Assembly (NCBI RefSeq): GCF_001953885.1
Contig: NZ_MQUS01000020.1
Coordinates: 107,464 to 171,463, forward strand
Direction: 5' to 3'
Length of the DNA stretch: 64,000 nt
From: Streptomyces sp. IMTB 2501
Lineage (GTDB): Bacteria > Actinomycetota > Actinomycetes > Streptomycetales > Streptomycetaceae
The notes under the pieces are model-generated. The model was not told the origin of the DNA, did not search any database, and was given only the letters and a program-made list of their open reading frames with translations. Made by a program: the position numbers and the translations under genes. This document shows, one piece after another, positions 42,234 to 49,412 of this stretch (position 1 is its first letter; every line of letters begins with the position of its first letter).

Positions 42234-42903
42234 ACCGGCCCGGCCGGCACAGGAACGGATAGCTCGCGGCCTCGGCGGCCGCCGCCTCCGCGTCCCCGGT
42301 ACGGATCGCGTCCACCAGGCGTGTGTGATCCATGTGCGTCTCCGGTGTCAGCTCCGCGCCCACGTCCGCGCGCAGCCAGTCCCGCAGCACCTCGCCCAGA
42401 TCGGCGTACATCGCCGTCATCACATCGTTGTGGGAGGCGGCCACGACGGCCATGTGGAAGGTGGCGTCGGCCGTCACGAAAGCCTCCGCGTCGCCCCTCT
42501 CCCAGGCCTCCTCGCGTCGCTCCATGAGCGCGTCCAGCTGTTTGAGGTCCTTCTCGGTGCGCCGCTCGGCGGCCAGCTTCGCCGCGGCCGACTCCAGAGC
42601 CGCGCGCAGCTCCGCGATGTGCCGGGGGTCGGCATCGGCGAACCGGCGGTGCATCACACCGGCCAGCTCGCTCGTCGCCACCACATAGGTGCCGGAGCCC
42701 TGCCGGATGTCCAGCAGACCGTTGTGCGCGAGCGCGCGGACGGCCTCGCGGACGGTGTTACGGGCGACACCGAGCTGCTCGACCAGCTCCGGTTCCGTCG
42801 GAATGCGCGAGCCGACCGGCCACTCGCCGGAGGTGATCTGGCCTCGCAGTGCGGCGATGACCTGCTCGGACAGGGCCGAACGGCGTGGATGGCTCAAGGG
42901 CAT
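42211..42903 (-). CDS. GntR family regulator (FadR subfamily)
   Basis: A 230-residue protein. The winged helix-turn-helix spans about 8-72: LSEQVIAALRGQITSGEWPV, then RIPTEPELVEQLGVARNTVR and QGSGTYVV in the wing. Residues 90-215 are the FadR-type FCD helical domain with conserved DATFHMAVVAASHNDVM, which binds a metal and carboxylate ligand. It diverges from an MFS transporter; a near-palindrome overlaps that gene's promoter, so it probably represses it. GAAGGTG precedes ATG 42903. Confidence 0.92.
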   Translation of the reverse strand: MPLSHPRRSALSEQVIAALRGQITSGEWPVGSRIPTEPELVEQLGVARNTVREAVRALAHNGLLDIRQGSGTYVVATSELAGVMHRRFADADPRHIAELRAALESAAAKLAAERRTEKDLKQLDALMERREEAWERGDAEAFVTADATFHMAVVAASHNDVMTAMYADLGEVLRDWLRADVGAELTPETHMDHTRLVDAIRTGDAEAAAAEAASYPFLCRPGRFSARSGG

Positions 42904-42947
42904 GGCACACCTTCGCACGACAGTCCCGGGCCTGGACGTTCCGGGGA

Positions 42948-42985
42948 TGGACAACCAATCATCCCATGATTCTATGATGGGTTTC
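42948..42985 (+). promoter_or_regulatory. promoter of the MFS gene overlapped by a likely GntR operator
   Basis: TGGACA (42948-42953) and TATGAT (42973-42978), spacer 19, place the transcript start at ATG 42986. CCCATGATTCTATGATGGG (42964-42982) is a near-perfect inverted repeat across the -10 box. Confidence 0.65.
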
Positions 42986-44353
42986 ATGGCATGTGAGGAA
43001 ACCAGGACAGTGGAGACCCGTACGGCGATGTCGCCGACCGAACGCGGTACGGCCCCCGCGACGCACACACCCGAGACAGCGCCCGGCGCGGGCCGCACGC
43101 GCGCGTGGGCGACCCGCCTGGTCGTCGTGGGCATCGTGTTGTCCGCGCTGAACCTCCGCCCGGCCATCACGAGCCTCGGCGCGCTCCTGGAGGAGGTCCG
43201 CGACGGGCTCGGCATGAGCGGCAGCGTGGCTGGCCTGCTCACCTCCGTACCCCCGCTCTGCTTCGCGGTCTTCGGCGTCACTGCCCCCCGGCTCGCCCGC
43301 CGCTTCGGGGCGGCCGCCGTGGTGTGCGCGGGCATGGCCGCCATCACCGCGGGCCTGCTCATACGCCCCTTCGCCGGCGGCACGGCCGGATTCCTGGCCG
43401 CCAGCGCGCTCGCCCTGATGGGCATCGCCGTCAGCAACGTGCTGATGCCGGTCATCGTCAAGCGCTGGTTCCCCGACCGGGTCGGCTCCATGACCGGCCT
43501 GTACTCGATGGCGCTCGCCCTCGGCACGTCCCTCGCCGCCGCGGTGACCGTGCCCCTGACCGACGCGATGGGCGGCAGCTGGCAGTCCGGCCTCGCCGTG
43601 TGGGCCGTCATCGCGGGCGCCGCCGTCCTGCCCTGGCTACCGCTCGTACGGGACCGCGGCAGCGCGCCCGCACAGTCGCAGGACCGTCCGGCGAAGGCAC
43701 AGCACGCGCCCGTGACGCAGCAGGCGCCCGTGACGCAGCAGGCGCCTGTGACGCAGCAGGTGCCGGTGCGTATCACCCGCAGCCGCACCGCCTGGGCGCT
43801 CGCCGTCTTCTTCGGTCTCCAGGCCACCGCCGCCTACATCACCATGGGCTGGATGCCGCAGATCTTCCGGGACGCCGGTGTTCCGGCCGGCACCGCGGGC
43901 GTACTGCTCGCGGTCACCATGGTGATGGGCGTACCGCTGGCCTTCGTCATCCCGCGGGTCGCCACCCGGCTGCCCCAGCAGGGGCCGATCGTGCTGGTCC
44001 TGGGCGTGTGCGGGCTCGCCGGATACGCCGGCCTGTACCTCGCGCCCGCCGCCGGCGCCTGGGCCTGGGCCCTGCTGCTCGGTGTCTCCAACTGCGCCTT
44101 CCCGCTGGCCCTGACGATGGTCGGGATGCGGGCCCGCAGTGGGCCGGGTGTGGCCCAGCTGTCCGCGTTCGCGCAGAGCACCGGCTATCTGATCTCCATC
44201 CCCGGCCCGCTGCTGGTCGGTGTGCTCTACCAGCGGAGCAGCGGCTGGGGGCTGCCGATCGCCCTCATGGCGGCCCTGATGGTGCCGCAGATGGTGGTCG
44301 GTTTCCTGGCGGGCCGCGACCGCACGGTGGAGGACGAGGCAGCCACGCGCTGA
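42986..44353 (+). CDS. MFS transporter (CynX/NimT-like)
   Basis: A 455-residue protein with 12 membrane segments. LNLRPAITSLGALLEEVRDG just after the first helix is characteristic of the CynX/NimT (cyanate/nitroimidazole) group. After helix 6 the loop holds three copies of the hexapeptide APVTQQ. ATG 42986 is 7 bases after a -10 box, so the mRNA is probably leaderless; upstream ATGs at 42974 and 42977 lie in the operator. The substrate is unknown. A 39-residue partner gene follows. Confidence 0.9.
   Translation: MACEETRTVETRTAMSPTERGTAPATHTPETAPGAGRTRAWATRLVVVGIVLSALNLRPAITSLGALLEEVRDGLGMSGSVAGLLTSVPPLCFAVFGVTAPRLARRFGAAAVVCAGMAAITAGLLIRPFAGGTAGFLAASALALMGIAVSNVLMPVIVKRWFPDRVGSMTGLYSMALALGTSLAAAVTVPLTDAMGGSWQSGLAVWAVIAGAAVLPWLPLVRDRGSAPAQSQDRPAKAQHAPVTQQAPVTQQAPVTQQVPVRITRSRTAWALAVFFGLQATAAYITMGWMPQIFRDAGVPAGTAGVLLAVTMVMGVPLAFVIPRVATRLPQQGPIVLVLGVCGLAGYAGLYLAPAAGAWAWALLLGVSNCAFPLALTMVGMRARSGPGVAQLSAFAQSTGYLISIPGPLLVGVLYQRSSGWGLPIALMAALMVPQMVVGFLAGRDRTVEDEAATR
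43706..43759 (+). repeat. three tandem 18-bp repeats encoding APVTQQ
   Basis: GCGCCCGTGACGCAGCAG occurs at 43706 and 43724, with one change at 43742. It codes for the middle cytoplasmic loop of the MFS transporter, where length changes are harmless. Confidence 0.9.
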
Positions 44354-44467
44354 CCCTGCGGGGGACCCTGGACGCGGCGGCGCGCTGACCACCGCGGAAG
44401 GGGCTCGCAGGGGCGACGCGCCGACCCCTCCCGGCGGGGGCCGGAGGGAGGGTGCGAGACTGGGCGC

Positions 44468-44587
44468 ATGCAGCCTGTGCTCGACCCGAACCCGCAGAAC
44501 GGTCAGAAGAAGATGCTGCTCGTCTTCGGCTCGTTCTTCGCCATCTTCGTGATCATCGCCGTCATCGCGACCCTCGCCTCCCCGTGA
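44468..44587 (+). CDS. 39-residue membrane protein, SGM_5486-type transporter-associated
   Basis: MQPVLDPNPQNGQKKMLLVF, then one hydrophobic helix (GSFFAIFVIIAVIATLASP). Streptomycetes carry this tiny gene just downstream of this type of MFS transporter, as here (114 bases after its stop). It is presumably a transporter subunit or stabiliser. It is easily missed because of its size. GGGAGGG lies about 15 bases upstream. Confidence 0.75.
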   Translation: MQPVLDPNPQNGQKKMLLVFGSFFAIFVIIAVIATLASP

Positions 44588-44620
44588 CGGCGGTGTCCCG
44601 GACCGCGTCTCCGCGCGGAC

Positions 44621-44650
44621 GGTGGGGCTAGCCCCACCATCCCCTAGGGG
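44621..44650. promoter_or_regulatory. two adjacent palindromes, candidate operators
   Basis: GGTGGGGCTAGCCCCACC (44621-44638, perfect 18 bp) and CCCCTAGGGG (44641-44650, perfect 10 bp), about 120 bases before the small membrane protein at 44771. Paired symmetric sites of this type suit a dimeric response regulator, but the binder is unknown. Confidence 0.55.
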
Positions 44651-44770
44651 GTGAGGGTCAGGGTCAACTGGGTGGAAGTCCGGATGGGTTGGCGGCCCCG
44701 GATTCCGTAGCTTCGAGATGTGACCGCAGCACGCGGTCACGGACCCGCTCGAAGACCCACGGAGGCGATC

Positions 44771-44977
44771 ATGTCGGCCCGCACCCACTCCCGGCCCCAT
44801 CCGGCGACCACGGGCGGCGTGGACATCCGGCTGCCCTGGTGGGCTCTCGCCCTGCCCGCGCTCGCCTTCATCGCGCTGCTCGTGCTGATACTTAACCCGT
44901 CGGACGCGCACGCGGCGAGCGGCGACCCGGCGATCACGCACCTCGTCGAGCGCGCCCAGCAGCTCCTCGCGCGCTGA
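44771..44977 (+). CDS. small single-helix membrane protein
   Basis: A 68-residue protein. A polar, Arg/His-rich start precedes one membrane segment (LPWWALALPALAFIALLVLI) and a tail NPSDAHAASGDPAITHLVER. GGAGG lies 6 bases before ATG 44771. No known family; conserved position before the phosphatase gene suggests a small streptomycete-specific protein. Confidence 0.65.
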   Translation: MSARTHSRPHPATTGGVDIRLPWWALALPALAFIALLVLILNPSDAHAASGDPAITHLVERAQQLLAR

Positions 44978-45055
44978 CCCGGAGCCCCTGTGCGCGGTGA
45001 AGCCGCATGTCAACTCCCTGCACCGCATGGACCGTTTCATGCGAAGCTGGGCGCC

Positions 45056-45574
45056 ATGAGCGTTGAAGAACCTCGCAGGATCGTCCTCCTCCGACACGCG
45101 AAGGCCGACTGGGGCCAGGAAGCCGACCACGAACGGCCCCTCGCCGAGCGCGGCCGTCAGGACGCCCCCGTCGCGGGCCGCAAGCTGGCGGACACCGGGA
45201 TCGCCTTCGACCTGGCTCTGTGCTCCACCGCGGTCCGGACCCGGGAGACCTGGAAGCTCGCCGTCCAGGAGCTTCCGCAGCGGCCGAGGACCGTCTACGA
45301 GGAGCGGGTCTACGAGGCATCCCTGGGCGAGCTCATCGCCCTGCTCAACGAGACACCGGACGACGTGCGCAACCTCGTCCTGATCGGCCACAACCCGGGC
45401 GTCCACGCTCTCGCCGACGCCCTCGCGGGAGAGGCCGAGGGCGATGTCCTCGCGCGGATGAACCGCAGCGGCTTCCCGACCTCCGCCTACGCGATGCTCA
45501 CCTTCGAGGGCTCCTGGAAGTCCGTGGAACACGGCGTGGGCAAGCTGGTCGATTTCTGGGCCCCGCACAGCTGA
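45056..45574 (+). CDS. SixA-type histidine phosphatase
   Basis: A 172-residue phosphoglycerate-mutase-fold protein. IVLLRHAKADWGQEADHERP has the RHG-type catalytic motif (RHA, His nucleophile); LALCSTAVRTRETW and VLIGHNPGVHALADAL hold the second Arg and His. SixA in E. coli removes phosphate from His-containing phosphotransfer proteins. The stop is about 100 bases from that of serB, which is convergent. Confidence 0.9.
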   Translation: MSVEEPRRIVLLRHAKADWGQEADHERPLAERGRQDAPVAGRKLADTGIAFDLALCSTAVRTRETWKLAVQELPQRPRTVYEERVYEASLGELIALLNETPDDVRNLVLIGHNPGVHALADALAGEAEGDVLARMNRSGFPTSAYAMLTFEGSWKSVEHGVGKLVDFWAPHS

Positions 45575-45592
45575 CGGACAGCCGACGGACCA

Positions 45593-45626
45593 AGGGCCCG
45601 GCGCCACGCGGCCGGGACCGGGCCCT
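45593..45626. terminator. hairpin between convergent sixA-like and serB genes
   Basis: AGGGCCCGG (45593-45601) and CCGGGCCCT (45618-45626) are exact inverse copies with a 16-base loop. Confidence 0.7.
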
Positions 45627-45678
45627 GCCGGATCCGGGCGATCGGACGGGCCTGCCGTAGCCGGGTGATCGGACCCGC

Positions 45679-46902
45679 TCAGCCCTCGTCGTGCGTGTCG
45701 GCCGCCTCGACCTCTTCGCGGGTGACGCCCAGCAGATACAGCACTGTGTCGAGGAAGGGGAAGTTCACCGCCGTGTGTGCCGCCTCGCGGACCACCGGCT
45801 TGGCGTTGAAGGCGACGCCCAGACCGGCCGCGTTCAGCATGTCCAGGTCGTTGGCACCGTCGCCGATCGCCACCGTCTGCGACAGCGGCACCCCGGCCTC
45901 CGCGGCGAACCGGCGCAGCAGCCGCGCCTTGCCCGCGCGGTCCACGATCTCGCCGGTGACCCGCCCGGTGAGCTTGCCGTCGACGATCTCCAGCGTGTTG
46001 GCCTGCGCGAAGTCCAAGCCCAACCGTTCCTTCAGATCGTCCGTGACCTGGGTGAAGCCACCCGAGACGACCCCGACCTGGTAACCGAGCCGCTTCAGCG
46101 TGCGGATCAGGGTGCGGGCACCCGGCGTCAGCCGGACCTCGTTGCGCACCTTCTCCACCACCGAGACGTCCAGTCCCTTCAGCAGCGCCACCCGCGCGTG
46201 CAGCGACTGCTCGAAGTCAAGCTCCCCGCGCATCGCCGCCGCCGTGACCTCGGCCACCTGGTCCTCGCAGCCGGCGTGCGCCGCGAACAGCTCGATGACC
46301 TCGTCCTGGATCAGGGTCGAGTCCACGTCCATCACCACGAGCCGCTGGGCGCGCCGGTGCAGCCCCGCCGACACCACGGCCACGTCGACACCCAGTGCCG
46401 CCGCGTCGGACGCGAGCGCGGTGCGCAGCGGCGCGGTCTCCACACCGGAGACCGCGAACTCCACGGCTGTCACCGGGTACTTGGCGAGCCGGAAGATTCG
46501 GTCGATGTTGCCGCCGGTCTTGGCGATCCGAGCGGCGATGGCGGCCGTCGACTCGGCGGTCAGCGGATGGCCGAGGACGGTCACCAGCGAACGCCCGAGG
46601 CCGCGCGGCTGGTTGTCGCCGTGCCCCGAGATGATCTCCGCCTGCATCTTCATCGACTCGGCCCAGCTGTGCACGGTGGCCCGCAGATCGCCCTCCAGAC
46701 CGGCCGGCGGCTGGGTCACCAGCGCGCACAGGACCAGACGGCCCCGGGTGACGACCTGCTCGATGTCGACCACATCGACGAGGTACGCGGCGAGGGTGTC
46801 GAAGAGGCCCGCCGTGATGCCCGGCCGGTCCTTGCCGAAGATCTTGACGAGGAGAGTGGGGACCTCGGGGGTCTGTGAAGCAGAGGTCTGCGAAGCGCTC
46901 AT
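45679..46902 (-). CDS. serB: phosphoserine phosphatase with N-terminal ACT domains
   Basis: A 407-residue HAD-family enzyme. Residues 15-170 are two ACT-like modules (LLVKIFGKDRPGITAGLFDT, SLVTVLGHPLTAESTAAIAA) that may sense serine. The catalytic part has VVMDVDSTLIQDEV (nucleophile Asp), VGVVSGGFTQV, and VAIGDGANDLDMLNAAGLGV with the metal-binding Asp pair. It makes serine from phosphoserine. The actinobacterial SerB2-type length and layout fit. ATG 46902 sits in GAGCGCTTCG without a strong ribosome-binding site. Confidence 0.95.
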   Translation of the reverse strand: MSASQTSASQTPEVPTLLVKIFGKDRPGITAGLFDTLAAYLVDVVDIEQVVTRGRLVLCALVTQPPAGLEGDLRATVHSWAESMKMQAEIISGHGDNQPRGLGRSLVTVLGHPLTAESTAAIAARIAKTGGNIDRIFRLAKYPVTAVEFAVSGVETAPLRTALASDAAALGVDVAVVSAGLHRRAQRLVVMDVDSTLIQDEVIELFAAHAGCEDQVAEVTAAAMRGELDFEQSLHARVALLKGLDVSVVEKVRNEVRLTPGARTLIRTLKRLGYQVGVVSGGFTQVTDDLKERLGLDFAQANTLEIVDGKLTGRVTGEIVDRAGKARLLRRFAAEAGVPLSQTVAIGDGANDLDMLNAAGLGVAFNAKPVVREAAHTAVNFPFLDTVLYLLGVTREEVEAADTHDEG

Positions 46903-47108
46903 GGTGTCACCACCGTATCCGGCACCCAGTGCCGTCCGCCGCCGAGGTCCGCCTGACGGACACGGAACAATGGATGTCGCGCCGGTGTCAGGGATCTTGC
47001 CATCGGGAGACGCCCGCGCCCGACACACAGCGGCCCCCGTCTCCACCTCGACTGTGCCACGAGAAGCCCTGACGGGCAGGGTCGGGGCGAAGGCGGGTGT
47101 GGTGCCGG

Positions 47109-49120
47109 TCACCCGCGGTGCTTCGGCTTCCCCGGCGGTCCATCGTCCGGCGGTTCCTCGCGCAGGTCCTCCGGCACCTGGAGGTCCTCCGGGATCCGGA
47201 GACAGGGATTCGCGTCCGGGGTCGGCGGCCGATACGGCGTACTCGGCACGTACGGCTCGGGACCGCCGCCGTGTCCATGGCGCCCGGCGTTCCCGCCCCC
47301 GGAGCCGCTGCGGGGAGAGCACCCCGCCGCGCCCCCGTACACCGACGAGCCCCCGCCCTCGCCCATGCGGGTGTCCCCTCGATGTCCGAGCCCCTCCTCC
47401 TCGCCCTGCCCGGCCACCATCACCCCCGCCGCCCCCGCCGCCCCGGCGCCCGCGCCCCGCGCCCCTGTACTTCGACGAGCCTCCGCCCTCGCCCATGCGG
47501 GTGTCCCCTCGATGTCCGAGCCCCTCCTCCTCGTCCTGCCCGGTCATCATCACCCCCGGCACTCCGGCGCCCCGGCGCCCGCGCCCCGCGCCCCTGTACT
47601 TCGACGAGCCTCCGCCCTCGCCCATGCAGGTGTCCCCTCGATGTCCGAGCCCCTCCTCCTCGCCCTGCCCGGTCATCATCACCCCCCCGCTCCGCCCCCA
47701 CCGCTCCCACACCACCCGCGCCCCCGCCGCGCCGCTCGCCACGCCGCCACTGCACCGAACGCCCCCGCGCCAGCGCCCCACGCCGCGCCGAGCAGCAGGG
47801 CCGTACCGAGATGGCCGTGCAGTTCGAGGCCCGAGCCGAAAGCGTCGAAGCCCGGCACGGGCAAGGACGCGGTCACGGACGCGTCTGTCAGGTGGGCGAG
47901 CAGGGGCAGGGCGACCGCGGTGGCGACGCCGAGGCGCACCGCGCACCGAGCGGCCAGCCCGCGGGCGCTGTCGGGCGGTCGCAGTCCGATGGCACGGTCG
48001 GACGGCCCGGGTCCGAAGGCGCTGCCCGGCGGCCCAAGCCCAAGGACCCTGTCGGACGGCCGTAGCCCGAGGGCGTCATCCGGCAGTCGTACCACCGGCG
48101 TGCGGACGGCCGTCAGGACGCCGGTCAGCAGCATGGTCGGCGCCGCCGTCACGGCCAGTAGCCAGCCCCGGCCGTCCAGCTCGGCCAGTCGGCCCAGCGT
48201 CACCGCAGGCTGGTCGGAGCGTGCGCCGAGGAACTGGTCCAGCGGGTGGGGAGGAACCCGGCGAGGGCGCCGGCGGCATGGCCGTTCCAGGGGACGAAGA
48301 GGCCGAGCGGGAGGCAGAGCCAGACGCCGTTCGGCGCGCCGAGCAGGGCCGCGCCGGCGATCCGCCCCGGATGGCCGTCGTCGATCGCCGCCTACGCCGC
48401 CTACGCCGCCGCCGCGAGCCCCGCCGCAACGGCCACCAGCAGCACGGTGACGAGCGCCGAGACCGTCGGCCGTACCACCCGGTGCACGGCGGACCAGCCG
48501 GGCGGGAAGCGCGGGAGGCGAGCAGGGCCATCAGCAGGACACCGGCACGCCAGCCCACGCCGCCGAGGAGCGTGGCCGCAGTGTCCATGGTGAAGCCGAC
48601 CGCGGCCCTGGCATGGACGAGACGTCCGATCCGTTCCGGCCCGAGCGTGCCGCCGTCGACGGTGACGACGCCGTGACCGGCCCGGGCGAGAGCTCCCAGC
48701 AGCGCCCGCGAAGGGCACGACCACCGTGCCCGCGCGGGCGAGGAGTTCGGCGGGGGAAACGACAACTCCGGCTGTGTGCAGGGACCGTAGGACGAACCAG
48801 GACAACAGCAGGGCACCGACCGGGCTCACCCCGAGTGGCGTGATTTCGATGGTGGTGTGAAGGTCGTCGCCTTTCACACCGAAGGCGGACACAGTGCCCG
48901 ACGGTGCGACCGAACCATCTGCCCCGAGTGCCACAACGGCGGCCGTCATGGGGCCCGGTGAGCCCGCTGCGTTCGCCCTCAGGAGGTGCAGGCCGAGCGC
49001 TGCCGTGCCCGTCATCCCCGTCAACGCCCAGCTCACCGAGGCGATCGCGGACAGCAGGACGGCCTTCCAGGGCACCGCCGCAGCGCGCCGCACGCTCCCG
49101 CCACTTGCGGCAGCCTTCAT
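47109..49120 (-). pseudogene. frameshifted streptophobe family membrane protein gene
   Basis: From ATG 49120, one frame reads KAVLLSAIASVSWALTGMTG, GLHLLRANAAGSPGPMTAAV and EITPLGVSPVGALLLSWFVL, the start of a streptophobe. Near 48712 the match moves to another frame (AAVGFTMDTAATLLGGVGWR), near 48520 back (GWSAVHRVVRPTVSALVTVL), and from about 48400 to a third (VTLGRLAELDGRGWLL, DAFGSGLELHGHLGTALLLG). The C-terminus (STPYRPPTPDANPCLRIPED) is recognisable to 47109. At least three frameshifts, so it is dead or a sequencing artefact. The 3' part holds 129-bp repeats. Family membership is from memory of other streptomycete members. Confidence 0.75.
47331..47693. repeat. three tandem repeats of about 129 bp
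   Basis: GCCCCTGTACTTCGACGAGC starts units at 47461 and 47590; a diverged start lies at 47331. Each contains CATGCGGGTGTCCCCTCGAT and TCATCATCACCCC. The third is shorter. A unit near 129 bp (43 codons) fits expansion inside the coding sequence before the gene decayed. Confidence 0.8.
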
Positions 49121-49412
49121 GACAGCCCCCCGATTTTCACGGCGGACCCCCTGATTTCACGGCGGACTCCCCGGTCCGCTCTCATCGCAGACCCCCGGTT
49201 CGCGGCGCGACACCGCCTCCGAGGCTGTCCCCCTCGCCGGGATTACCACTCTCCGGCCCGGTTTCAACCCCGTCCACGGGGCGAGTTGGAGCGCGTGAGG
49301 GCGCTCGTGACAAGGCCCGGCTTTCGGTCAGGGGGCGGAGCCTGAAATAGTTCCCCACGATGTTCGACATCCCTAGACTCCCTGCGATGGGGGTAACTCG
49401 GGGGACAACTCA

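Noticed and set aside
47331..47693. CRISPR-like array
   Set aside because: Units are about 129 bp and adjoin without spacers; they are tandem repeats within a decayed gene.
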